A stretch of DNA of 34,048 nucleotides from Bacteroidota bacterium (GTDB lineage: Bacteria; Bacteroidota; Bacteroidia; Chitinophagales; Chitinophagaceae). A program made the translations under genes and the position numbers. Positions 25,056 to 33,067 of the stretch are shown piece after piece. Every line of letters begins with the position of its first letter. Position 1 is the first letter of the stretch. The stretch is taken from assembly GCA_013289175.1 (NCBI GenBank), contig JABDAN010000030.1, forward strand, positions 1 to 34,048. Direction: 5' to 3'. The notes below the pieces were generated by a model that searched no databases, had not been told where the DNA came from, and saw only the letters and a program-made list of their open reading frames with translations.

Positions 25056-25595
25056 TTATTTTATATATTCTCTAAGCTGCAAAAGTGCATTTCTTATACG
25101 GGTTTTGACGGTCCCCAACGGTATATCCTCTATCTGTGAAATTTCATCATGCGTGTAGCCCTTAAAATAGGCAAGTTCGATTAAAACCCGTTGCTCAGGT
25201 CGAAGTTTTCCCAGGAATTTACTGAGGCCGATACTGTCAATACTGGTTTGGGTCACCTGGTCATGACTATATACGGTATCGGTAATCTCCTGGTTTTTCT
25301 GGTTGTTCTGATAGTTTTTTGAGCGGAGCATGTCAATCGACGCATTGCGGCTGATATTCAACATCCAGGTAAACAACCTTCCCTTGATGGGATCGTAGGT
25401 TCCGATCTTTCGCCAGATGTTGACAAATACCTCTTGCAAAACATCGCTGGCCGATTCGGGCAATTTGACAATGGGTAGAATGACACTGAAAAGAGCTCCA
25501 CTGTAGTGATCATATAAATAGGAAAAAGCCTGGTCATCCCTGGCCTTTAAGGCAGCGACCAGTTCCTGTTCAGAATATGTTTGTGGAGATCCCAA
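25056..25595 (-). CDS. ECF-type RNA polymerase sigma factor
   Basis: Group 4 (ECF) sigma-70 factor of 179 aa that redirects RNA polymerase to a stress or envelope regulon. Region 2 spans about residues 20-92, with DQAFSYLYDHYSGALF, the core-binding DVLQEVFVNIWRK and the promoter-melting WMLNISRNASIDMLR. Region 4 (about 127-176) has LRPEQRVLIELAYFKGYTHDEIS and the recognition helix PLGTVKTRIRNALLQLREY. The start must be TTG at 25593-25595: a TAG stop lies directly upstream and no ATG occurs before region 2. A weak start would keep its level low. The anti-sigma gene follows with no gap. Confidence 0.92.
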   Translation of the reverse strand: MGSPQTYSEQELVAALKARDDQAFSYLYDHYSGALFSVILPIVKLPESASDVLQEVFVNIWRKIGTYDPIKGRLFTWMLNISRNASIDMLRSKNYQNNQKNQEITDTVYSHDQVTQTSIDSIGLSKFLGKLRPEQRVLIELAYFKGYTHDEISQIEDIPLGTVKTRIRNALLQLREYIK

Positions 25596-25656
25596 CTATT
25601 GAAATATTTTAAAACCAATTTCATGCCACGGCCTCCATCCGCCGTTCACAAGGCAA

Positions 25657-26037
25657 TCAGCCCACCATTGCTTCATAGGCAGCGGCATCCAAAAGTCTGG
25701 AGACCTGAGCAGGGTCTTTGACCGTTAACCGGATCATCCATCCCTTACCATACGGGTCCGTATTCACCAGGTCCGGAGATTGGGTCAGCGCGGGATTTAA
25801 TTCAGCAATCGTGCCGTCTACAGGAAGGAATAGATCGGATACCGTTTTGACCGCTTCGACGGTTCCAAAAACTTCGCCGGCTTCCATCGTTTTTCCAATG
25901 GTTTCTACTTCCACGTATACAATGTCACCCAATTCCCGCTGGGCATAATCGGTAATGCCTACCAAAAAGCTATTCCCTGATTCCAGCTTTACCCATTCAT
26001 GTTCTTTGGTGTATTTAAGGTCCGTTGGAAAACTCAT
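25657..26037 (-). CDS. gcvH: Glycine cleavage system H protein
   Basis: Lipoyl carrier that shuttles the methylamine group of glycine between the P, T and L proteins. The 126-aa protein matches throughout: KYTKEHEWVKLESG at the start, VGITDYAQRELGDIVYVE, the lipoylation site K64 in GTVEAVKTVSDLF, and a C-terminus with PYGKGWMIRLTV. Length is normal. gcvP and gcvT are not in the window. It lies 61 bases upstream of the sigma gene on the same strand and has its own candidate -7 box. Confidence 0.97.
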   Translation of the reverse strand: MSFPTDLKYTKEHEWVKLESGNSFLVGITDYAQRELGDIVYVEVETIGKTMEAGEVFGTVEAVKTVSDLFLPVDGTIAELNPALTQSPDLVNTDPYGKGWMIRLTVKDPAQVSRLLDAAAYEAMVG

Positions 26038-26071
26038 GCCTAAAAGATTTTAAATGGTTTTGTGATTCTTG

Positions 26072-26079
26072 CAAATATA
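26072..26079 (-). promoter_or_regulatory. Candidate -7 box for gcvH
   Basis: The minus strand reads TATATTTG, an exact TAnnTTTG match, 34 bases before the gcvH ATG. No clear TTG at -33 spacing. Confidence 0.38.
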
Positions 26080-26104
26080 GAAGGATTTGAATATTTCCCG
26101 CCGA

Positions 26105-26458
26105 TCAGGAACCGTTGGCCTCCTGGTTTTCGAAATAAAGCAAAATATGATCCTTCATAAAGTTTTCCTGCTCAACCATCGTGTGAACCGGTAAGGATTT
26201 AAGTTGCCGGAAGTGGGGCCAGCCTTCCTCGTCCACCATTTCCAATTCATAATATCCACTGGGGGAGAGCAAGGTGCAAACCGCCACATGCATCAGATCC
26301 TGTTTCTGTTCCTTGGTATATTTGGTTTGAAAATCGCCGATTTCCTGGATGCCAATCAGAAACAGAATGGATTCCATGTCCGGTTTTTTTCCAAAGCGGG
26401 TCATCAATTTTTCTTCCAGGGCCCACCACCTGGATTGGATATCATCTTTCACGTTCAT
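26105..26458 (-). CDS. Conserved cytosolic protein of unknown function
   Basis: 117-aa protein with no signal peptide or membrane helix. Distinct stretches such as SILFLIGIQEIGDF, KEQKQDLMHVAVCTLLSPSGYYE and DEEGWPHFRQLKSLP look like a well-kept fold; I recall similar short proteins in Bacteroidota but know no function. It is divergent from serS over a 64-base gap that contains two back-to-back -7 boxes, and lies upstream of gcvH on the same strand. Confidence 0.8.
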   Translation of the reverse strand: MNVKDDIQSRWWALEEKLMTRFGKKPDMESILFLIGIQEIGDFQTKYTKEQKQDLMHVAVCTLLSPSGYYELEMVDEEGWPHFRQLKSLPVHTMVEQENFMKDHILLYFENQEANGS

Positions 26459-26462
26459 CCGG

Positions 26463-26470
26463 CAAAGATA
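26463..26470 (-). promoter_or_regulatory. Candidate -7 box for the 117-aa protein gene
   Basis: The minus strand reads TATCTTTG, an exact TAnnTTTG match, ending only 4 bases before the ATG at 26458. If functional the mRNA would be leaderless. Confidence 0.35.
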
Positions 26471-26500
26471 ACCCTGTCAGGAATCTATCCCTGCATCAGC

Positions 26501-26508
26501 TACCTTTG
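26501..26508 (+). promoter_or_regulatory. Candidate -7 box for serS
   Basis: TACCTTTG, an exact TAnnTTTG match, ends 14 bases before the serS ATG. Together with the opposite-strand box at 26463-26470 it forms a compact divergent promoter region. Confidence 0.4.
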
Positions 26509-26522
26509 CGCAAATTTTATAC

Positions 26523-27812
26523 ATGTTACAGTTGGCCCTGATCCGGCAGCAACCGGATTTTGTAAAACAAAGACTACAGGTTAAAAATTTTGACGCCAGT
26601 GCGGCGGTCGACTCGATCCTTTTGCTGGACGAAAAAAGAAAGAAACTGCAACTGGAACTGGAATCCTCCCAGGCCGGATTGAATGCAATTTCCAAGGAAA
26701 TCGGCCAGTTAATGGCCCAGGGAGAAAAAGAAAAAGCGACAGCAAAAAAACTGGAAGTTTCCCGGATGAAGACCGGTCTTACACCCCTGCAACAGGGACT
26801 GGATCTGGCCGACAATCAATTGCAGGAAATCCTGGTGAGTTTGCCCAACCTGCCGGCGGCAGCGGTGCCGCCCGGAAAATCCCCGGCAGACAACGTTACG
26901 GTCCGGGAAGGTGGAAAAAAACCCGTGCTTCCCAGCGGCGCGGTTCCCCACTGGGATCTGGCAAAACGATATAACCTCATCGATTTTGAACTCGGAAACA
27001 AAATAACGGGAGCCGGTTTCCCGGTTTATGTAAACCAGGGCGCCAAGCTTCAGCGGGCCATGATCCAATATTTCCTGGATTTCAATACCACGGCGGGTTT
27101 CGTGGAATATCAGCCCCCGCTGATGGTCAATGAAGACAGTGCTTTTGGAACCGGCCAGCTTCCCGATAAAGAAGGTCAGATGTATTTTGCTACGGAAGAC
27201 AGGTTCTATTTGATTCCAACCTCCGAAGTGCCCCTGACCAACCTATGGAGGGATAACATCGTGAAAGAAAAAGACCTTCCCATAAAAATGACGGCATATA
27301 CACCTTGTTTCCGGCGGGAAGCAGGCAGTTATGGCAAAGATGTTCGCGGACTAAACCGGCTTCATCAGTTTGATAAGGTTGAAATTGTTCAGCTTGTTCA
27401 TCCCGAAAAAAGTTATGCGGCCCTGGAAGAAATGGTCCTACATGTCGAGCGGCTGCTGGTATCTCTTCAATTGCCTTACCGGATACTGCGTTTATGCGGT
27501 GGCGATATGTCCTTCGCCTCTGCCATTACCTATGATTTTGAAGTCTTTAGTGCGGCCCAGGAAAAATGGCTGGAAGTGAGCTCCGTATCCAATTTTGAAA
27601 CTTTTCAGACCAACCGGATGAAGATCCGCTTTAAGGATGATCAAGGAAAGATGCAGCTGCTGCATTCCCTGAATGGAAGTTCCCTCGCCCTTCCCCGCAT
27701 CCTGGCCTGCCTGCTGGAAAACAATCAATTTTCAGGAGGTATCGCCGTACCAGAGGTGCTGCATACCTATTTTCAGGCCCGGACTCTGTCGCCCGGTCCG
27801 GCCAACCCCTGA
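26523..27812 (+). CDS. serS: Serine--tRNA ligase
   Basis: Charges tRNA-Ser (and tRNA-Sec where present). The 429-aa protein has an N-terminal helical hairpin (about residues 25-100) that grips the tRNA long arm, then a class II core: TSEVPLTN (233-240, serine binding), motif 2 with FRREAGSYGKDVRGLNRLHQF around R264-E266, and motif 3 with R392 in ALPRILACLLENNQ. All catalytic motifs are present and the length is standard. It starts at the ATG at 26523, close behind a candidate -7 box. The 164 bases after it contain two short hairpins (for example TTCCTT/AAGGAA at 27876-27892) without T-runs. Confidence 0.97.
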   Translation: MLQLALIRQQPDFVKQRLQVKNFDASAAVDSILLLDEKRKKLQLELESSQAGLNAISKEIGQLMAQGEKEKATAKKLEVSRMKTGLTPLQQGLDLADNQLQEILVSLPNLPAAAVPPGKSPADNVTVREGGKKPVLPSGAVPHWDLAKRYNLIDFELGNKITGAGFPVYVNQGAKLQRAMIQYFLDFNTTAGFVEYQPPLMVNEDSAFGTGQLPDKEGQMYFATEDRFYLIPTSEVPLTNLWRDNIVKEKDLPIKMTAYTPCFRREAGSYGKDVRGLNRLHQFDKVEIVQLVHPEKSYAALEEMVLHVERLLVSLQLPYRILRLCGGDMSFASAITYDFEVFSAAQEKWLEVSSVSNFETFQTNRMKIRFKDDQGKMQLLHSLNGSSLALPRILACLLENNQFSGGIAVPEVLHTYFQARTLSPGPANP

Positions 27813-27976
27813 GTGCAAGGGCCTGGGGTTCCATTCTAATTCAACGGATGAATGTCTTCCCGGATGCCCAGAAACTTCCTTGGCTGAAGGAAAATACCGG
27901 GAAACACTGCTTTATCCATGTATGTTCTCTTTGAGAGGATTTTAAACCTTTCCCCTTAATTTCTATCTGAGCGGTA

Positions 27977-29437
27977 ATGAACGACCATGTTTTAAAAAAT
28001 CAACACCTCTGGTGGCGGGCGGGTTTTGGTCCGCCCGTAGATCAGCTAACTGAACTGGCCGTACAGAAACCGGAGTTGTTGTTTCATACCATTCTGAAAG
28101 CCTCTGAAAAACAGCCGGAACTTTTTGATGTGGCTGATCCGCAACTCAAGGAAATGATCCTGGGGGATCAGGGAATGAGTCCCGCCAAAATGCGGGGCCT
28201 CAAAGCCGGAGAAAAACAAATGTTTCGCAAGCAGTCTGTACAGGATGTGGCCAAACTAAATCTGCGCTGGCTGGATGAAATGACCCAGAGCAATGCGCAG
28301 CTGTTAGAGAAGATGTCCTTGTTCTGGCATGGCCATTTTGCTACCAGGACCTTTCATATCCTTTACGACCAGGAACTGCTGAATGTCATCCGGCAAAACG
28401 CCCTCGGAAGCTTCAGGGAGCTGCTGATCAGCGTAAGTAAAACGGCTTCCATGATTCAGTTTTTGAACAACAATCAGAATAAAAAAGATCATCCCAATGA
28501 GAATTTTGCCCGTGAACTGATGGAGCTTTTCACCATTGGCCGCGGACATTACACCGAGACAGATGTCAAAGAATCGGCTCGGGCATTTACTGGCTGGGGC
28601 ACGACCTTTCAGGGGGAATTTAATTTTAGACCTCGTCAGCATGATGAGGGTGTAAAAACTTTTTTGGGAAAAACAGGCAATCTCTCCGGTGAAGACATTC
28701 TGGAAATTTTGTTGGATCAAAAACAAACGGCACTTTTTATTACGAAAAAAATCTACCGGTTTTTTGTCAATGAAAAACCAGATGAAGAAATAGTGAACCA
28801 ACTGGCCAAGCATTTTTTCGAAAGTGATTATGATATCCGCCAGCTGATTAAAGAAATTTTTACTTCTGCCTGGTTTTACAATCCTGAAAATATCGGCAGC
28901 CAGATTAAGTCACCCGTACTTTGGATGGTGGGCATACGCAGGCAACTTCCGATGGAATTGGAAAATCCGGCGGTGCAGTTGGTGATCGAACGTCTGTTGG
29001 GACAGGTCCTGTTTTCTCCTCCCAATGTTGCCGGGTGGCCGGGTGGAAAACACTGGATAGACAGTTCCAGCCTCATGATGAGAATGCAGATACCGCAGAT
29101 TATTTACCGGTCCGATGTCATAGAGTCCAGACCCAAAGATGACGACGACGTGATGATGGGCATGCGGGATGCTGCCATGATTAAATTTCTAAAAAGGTCA
29201 AAAAATCCGGGCGCGCAGTTTTTCCAGGCCAAAATATTGTGGGATAGATACATTAAAAATTTTGATACCGTCAAGGATTCGGATCTATATGGAAACATCC
29301 GGGAATTCCTGTTGCAACGGGTCATGCCGATGAATGAAAATGAATTGGTTAAATATCTTGACGAGAGCAACCGGCAAAACAGGATTGAATCGATCACCAT
29401 CCGGCTAATGAGCACACCGGAATATCAGTTGTGTTAA
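27977..29437 (+). CDS. DUF1800-family protein
   Basis: 486-aa protein of the DUF1800 family, whose biochemical role is not known. The N-terminus carries the family opening HLWWRAGFGPP, and the hallmark NFARELMELFTIGRGHYTETDVKESARAFTGW region falls near residues 175-207, followed by FLGKTGNLSGEDILEILL and FSPPNVAGWPGGKHWID. No signal peptide, lipobox or sorting domain is visible at either end, although its partner is exported. The DUF1501 gene follows after 18 bases, the usual gene pair, and the two very likely form one operon and act together. Start ATG at 27977. Confidence 0.9.
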   Translation: MNDHVLKNQHLWWRAGFGPPVDQLTELAVQKPELLFHTILKASEKQPELFDVADPQLKEMILGDQGMSPAKMRGLKAGEKQMFRKQSVQDVAKLNLRWLDEMTQSNAQLLEKMSLFWHGHFATRTFHILYDQELLNVIRQNALGSFRELLISVSKTASMIQFLNNNQNKKDHPNENFARELMELFTIGRGHYTETDVKESARAFTGWGTTFQGEFNFRPRQHDEGVKTFLGKTGNLSGEDILEILLDQKQTALFITKKIYRFFVNEKPDEEIVNQLAKHFFESDYDIRQLIKEIFTSAWFYNPENIGSQIKSPVLWMVGIRRQLPMELENPAVQLVIERLLGQVLFSPPNVAGWPGGKHWIDSSSLMMRMQIPQIIYRSDVIESRPKDDDDVMMGMRDAAMIKFLKRSKNPGAQFFQAKILWDRYIKNFDTVKDSDLYGNIREFLLQRVMPMNENELVKYLDESNRQNRIESITIRLMSTPEYQLC

Positions 29438-29455
29438 TCCAGAAAAATTGAAACC

Positions 29456-30655
29456 ATGCTGATCAATAGAAGAAAATTTTTGCACCTGGGATCCCTGGCA
29501 ACCGGTACCCTGATGCTGCCTAAATTCCTGAAAGCATGGGAAAGTCCTCTAAGTTTTGTACAGAACAATAAGGTGTTGGTCGTTTTGCAATTAAGCGGTG
29601 GCAATGATGGACTCAATACCGTTATTCCCATTCGCAACGATATTTATTACCGGGAGAGACCAGGAATCGGGATTGCCAAAGACAAAACCCTTTCCCTCGA
29701 TGGGGAAGCAGGACTTCATCCTTCTCTTACGCATTTAAAATCCTTGTATGACGAGGGAAATCTCTCCATCCTGAACAACGTGGGATATCCCAATCCCGAT
29801 CGCTCGCACTTCCGTAGCATGGATATTTGGCAGACGGCCAGCAACAGCAATGAATACCTGAATTCAGGTTGGCTGGGCAGGTACCTGGATGCACAATGTA
29901 TGGGTTGTGAAAAACCCACCCAGGTACTTGAAATGGATGATATGCTGAGCTTGGCCCTGAGTGGTGAAAACATGAAAGGGATCGCCTTGCGCGATCCCAA
30001 AAGATTGTATGAGACCAGTCAGGACCCGTTTTTCAAAGACATCCTCCAAGCAGGTAGGCAACAACCTGCCGAGGATCCGACTTCTTATTTGTATAAGGTG
30101 ATGTCAGAAACGGTTTCCGGTGCTGAGTACATATTCGAGCAAAGTAAAATGCGACCCAGCACAACGGTTTATCCGAATTCAGAGATCGGAAAAAATCTGA
30201 AAACGATCGCGTCCCTGATTTCTTCAGATATCAATACACGTGTTTATTATGTTTCCCTGGGTAGTTTTGATACACACGTATCGCAACAGCAAAAACAAGA
30301 GAAACTTTTTAATGATCTCAATGAAGCCATCAAACCTTTTACCGATGACCTGAAAGCCAATCATCGTTTTGACAATACGATGCTGATGACTTTTTCCGAA
30401 TTTGGTAGGCGGGTGGGAGAAAACGCAAGCGGTGGAACTGACCACGGTACCGCCAATAATATGTTCCTGATCAGTGGCGGTCTAAAAAAGAAAGGAATTT
30501 TAAATGAAATGCCCGATCTGACTCGTCTGACGGACGGGGACCTTAACCAGCAACTCGACTTTAAACGGGTCTATGCAACCCTGTTGAAAAAATGGTTGGA
30601 AGCCGATGACAATCAAATCCTGGGCAGGCGCTACGAGTATATGGATTTTATTTAG
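29456..30655 (+). CDS. DUF1501-family protein with Tat signal
   Basis: 399-aa protein of the DUF1501 family, which belongs to the alkaline phosphatase/sulfatase-like fold by established classification; activity is unproven. The N-terminus INRRKFLHLGSLATGTLMLP is a twin-arginine signal (R5, R6 and a hydrophobic stretch), implying folded export to the periplasm. Recognisable segments are LQLSGGNDGLNTVIPIRND and, near the C-terminus, TFSEFGRRVGENASGGTDHG, probably metal- or phosphate-binding. It follows the DUF1800 gene by 18 bases. It ends 41 bases before the convergent lectin/PKD gene; no terminator was found in that gap. Confidence 0.9.
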   Translation: MLINRRKFLHLGSLATGTLMLPKFLKAWESPLSFVQNNKVLVVLQLSGGNDGLNTVIPIRNDIYYRERPGIGIAKDKTLSLDGEAGLHPSLTHLKSLYDEGNLSILNNVGYPNPDRSHFRSMDIWQTASNSNEYLNSGWLGRYLDAQCMGCEKPTQVLEMDDMLSLALSGENMKGIALRDPKRLYETSQDPFFKDILQAGRQQPAEDPTSYLYKVMSETVSGAEYIFEQSKMRPSTTVYPNSEIGKNLKTIASLISSDINTRVYYVSLGSFDTHVSQQQKQEKLFNDLNEAIKPFTDDLKANHRFDNTMLMTFSEFGRRVGENASGGTDHGTANNMFLISGGLKKKGILNEMPDLTRLTDGDLNQQLDFKRVYATLLKKWLEADDNQILGRRYEYMDFI

Positions 30656-30696
30656 GTTATTGCGAGGCTTTTGATCTTTCCTTTCCGCTTGCTGCT

Positions 30697-32661
30697 TCAG
30701 CGGATCAGGACCACGGTTCCTTTCTCGTTGTGCATCTTGCCTAAATAATCCTGACCTCGGATGACCCACACATAAGTTCCGACCGGCTGCGGTCTGCCGT
30801 TGAGGTTTCCATCCCAACCCGGTCCGCTGCCCTGGCTGCTGAAAACTCTTTGTCCCAAACGGTTGAAAACCTCAAACTGATCAATGCGGCTCATGCCAAC
30901 CAGGACGGGATGAAAATAGTCATTGTGACCATTGTGATCGGGTGTGAAGGCATTGGGTACATAGATATCCGGTCCCTTGTAGGCTTTGATAAAAAGGGTA
31001 TCATAGGTCGGGCAGCCAAAAGAAGTGTAGGCTTTAAGGACATATTGCGCGTCTGAGTGTAGGACGGCAACGGGGTTGGCAATTTGGGAATTACTCAATC
31101 CTTCCGCAGGCGACCACTCATAGAAAGTTCCCCCGGTTGCATTGAGTTGAAGTGGTTGTCCTATAGCGACAACGGTGTCGTTCCCCGCATTCGCCCGTGT
31201 TTGATAAATGGTAAGGGATTGGGTCAGGGTATCAGATGAGCAACCTGCCTGGTTCAAAGCATACACCCCGGCTGTGTATACTCCCCCATGCGGATAATAG
31301 TGATTTATCCATTCGGAACTGTCTACCATTCCATCGCCAGTCGACCAATACCATTGTTTGATGGGTATGGCGGGGGTCAGATTGCTGGAAATTAGTGGAA
31401 CCGGGTCACCATAACAGGCATCCTGAGCTGAAATACTGATGCTTGGCTGCTGGGTGACATCATAGTTTTTTGTAAAAGGATCTGATTGGCATCCCTCTAT
31501 CGTTTTCACGATGAGTTGAATGGGATGGTTGCCCGCTGCAAAAGTTTTTCCCAGACTGGAGTCTGTCGTCTCCAGAAGTTCTGCGCCGTTGTTGAAATTC
31601 CAATCCCATTGGTTGACCGTGCCATAAACAACGGTCGCGTGGGCAGAGAGCATTGCCTCGACATTTGCACAGAGGACCGAAGGCTTGGTATCAAACGTAC
31701 CTTGGGGTTTGGAGCCAATCGTTATTTTCTTCAATAAGGTGTCGGACGAGCATCCATTGTTGGCCTCGATATTCATTTTGATGATGTAATAGCCCGCAAT
31801 CGCATAACTGTGCGGTGGTGGATGTTGGCCGGTAAAACTGGATCCATCCCCGAAATCCCACCACCACTGAGTAATCATGCCAAAAGAGGTGGAGCTGTCC
31901 ACAAAAGAGATCTGAGCCGGAGCGCAGGATGTGCCGGCAGGAATGGTAAAAGATGGATTTAGGGAAGTACATATCTTTTGGAGGTTGCTCAGTCCGCCGG
32001 TTGCTCCGCTGAATCCCCAATATACCTCGGGCTGGTTTTTGAAAACATTTTTCACCAGATCAACCGTTGCTTGTACCCGCGGCACGCCATCGATTTCAGC
32101 CGAAAGTGAGTGGGCCGTGGCGTCCCAGATGATCCGAAAAGTATGCCACTGGCCGTCTTCAATATTGGGATTGTCTGCCAGCGCTTGAACCGGGCCTGCT
32201 AACACGGTCGTGTCAAAGTTTCGAAGATCGCCGTTTTCATAGATGCCTACATGGTCATAACTGGGATCTCCAAAATCAAAATTCTGATAGGTATCAATCG
32301 GAATTCCGATCGAAGGGGCAAGGCCTTCGAATCCCAGCCCCTGACCCTGGGCACCAACACTGGTTCCTACCTGCTGCAGTACAAAAACGATCCCGTCGGC
32401 ACCGTTGGTGTCCTTATATCCCAGAAACACATTGAAAACATAGTTGAAGGAATGGCGGAGATCGATCTGATTTTTGTTCCATACTGAACCTCCCTGCCAA
32501 ACCAGGTCGGGCGTGAGTTGGTAACAATTGCAGTTTATCGCAATGGCACTTCCATTGACGATATAAGGGGAATTCTGTTGTGCACAAAGTGGAAAGGTAG
32601 CACAACTGATCAGTATCCCCATGAGGACATGTGGAAACCCGAATCTCATAAGCAGCATCAT
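30697..32661 (-). CDS. L-type lectin / PKD surface protein with T9SS sorting domain
   Basis: Exported 654-aa protein, probably attached to the cell surface. Residues 1-28 are a signal peptide ending LCAQ. Residues about 30-235 resemble a legume-type (L-type) lectin sandwich, with GADGIVFVLQ, GIGFEG-like GLGFEGLAPSIGIPIDTYQN and DGQWHTFRIIWD. PKD-type repeats follow, each with a WxWxFGDG-like core: WWWDFGDG (267-273), WDWNFNNG (352-359) and WYWSTGDG (437-444). Next is an Ig-like ANAGNDTVVAIGQPLQLNATGG segment (490-511). The C-terminal domain, NAFTPDHNGHNDYFHP to GTYVWVIRGQDYLGK, is the type B (CHU_C/gliding-motility) T9SS sorting domain. It may bind glycans. Two ATGs stand together at 32661 and 32658. 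Confidence 0.88.
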   Translation of the reverse strand: MMLLMRFGFPHVLMGILISCATFPLCAQQNSPYIVNGSAIAINCNCYQLTPDLVWQGGSVWNKNQIDLRHSFNYVFNVFLGYKDTNGADGIVFVLQQVGTSVGAQGQGLGFEGLAPSIGIPIDTYQNFDFGDPSYDHVGIYENGDLRNFDTTVLAGPVQALADNPNIEDGQWHTFRIIWDATAHSLSAEIDGVPRVQATVDLVKNVFKNQPEVYWGFSGATGGLSNLQKICTSLNPSFTIPAGTSCAPAQISFVDSSTSFGMITQWWWDFGDGSSFTGQHPPPHSYAIAGYYIIKMNIEANNGCSSDTLLKKITIGSKPQGTFDTKPSVLCANVEAMLSAHATVVYGTVNQWDWNFNNGAELLETTDSSLGKTFAAGNHPIQLIVKTIEGCQSDPFTKNYDVTQQPSISISAQDACYGDPVPLISSNLTPAIPIKQWYWSTGDGMVDSSEWINHYYPHGGVYTAGVYALNQAGCSSDTLTQSLTIYQTRANAGNDTVVAIGQPLQLNATGGTFYEWSPAEGLSNSQIANPVAVLHSDAQYVLKAYTSFGCPTYDTLFIKAYKGPDIYVPNAFTPDHNGHNDYFHPVLVGMSRIDQFEVFNRLGQRVFSSQGSGPGWDGNLNGRPQPVGTYVWVIRGQDYLGKMHNEKGTVVLIR

Positions 32662-32774
32662 TGACCTTTAAGCAGAACAGGTTTCTTCATAGGAAAATCG
32701 AGGCAATCTCATGCAGAAATGACTGTTCCTGGGTCAACTCCCAAACCCGGCTAAATCTTTCGGGCAGGGTACTT

Positions 32775-32978
32775 CTACCAGCTTTGTTTTGCCACACCCG
32801 CTTTGATGGCAGCCAGGGCTTTTTCGGCACCCAACAAGGTAGTGAGCTTGTTTCCTTTACCGTCATGCCCTTGAGCCATATAAGCGCCCTTAGCGGTCTT
32901 GCTGATCACCGCATCCATGATCGGAACATTTTTCTCTTTCGTTTTAACGTTATATGCTGTCAGTACTACGGTGGACAT
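32775..32978 (-). CDS. Small conserved protein of unknown function
   Basis: 67-aa soluble protein with no signal peptide, downstream of gyrB on the same strand (89-base gap). The sequence alternates short strands with glycine turns (AYNVKTKEKN, VISKTAKGAYMAQGHDGKGNKLTTLL) and ends in a helix (AEKALAAIKAGVAK). It looks like a compact single domain and I recall similar short proteins in Bacteroidota, but no function. The ATG at 32978 is the only reasonable start. Confidence 0.7.
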   Translation of the reverse strand: MSTVVLTAYNVKTKEKNVPIMDAVISKTAKGAYMAQGHDGKGNKLTTLLGAEKALAAIKAGVAKQSW

Positions 32979-33067
32979 ATCTTAAATTTTAAAAGGTTCT
33001 GTATTAACGAATGGCTGGGCCACCGCTTAAAGGTAAATAAATAATCTTAAACGGGTTTTCAGCGAAT

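Noticed and set aside
27876-27892. TTCCTT/AAGGAA hairpin after serS as a terminator
   Set aside because: Six-bp stem without a T-run on either strand, so it does not qualify as an intrinsic terminator.
27848-27934. Short 28-codon frame after serS beginning MNVFPDAQKLPWLKENTGK
   Set aside because: Too short, no promoter or ribosome-binding signal, and no recognised family.
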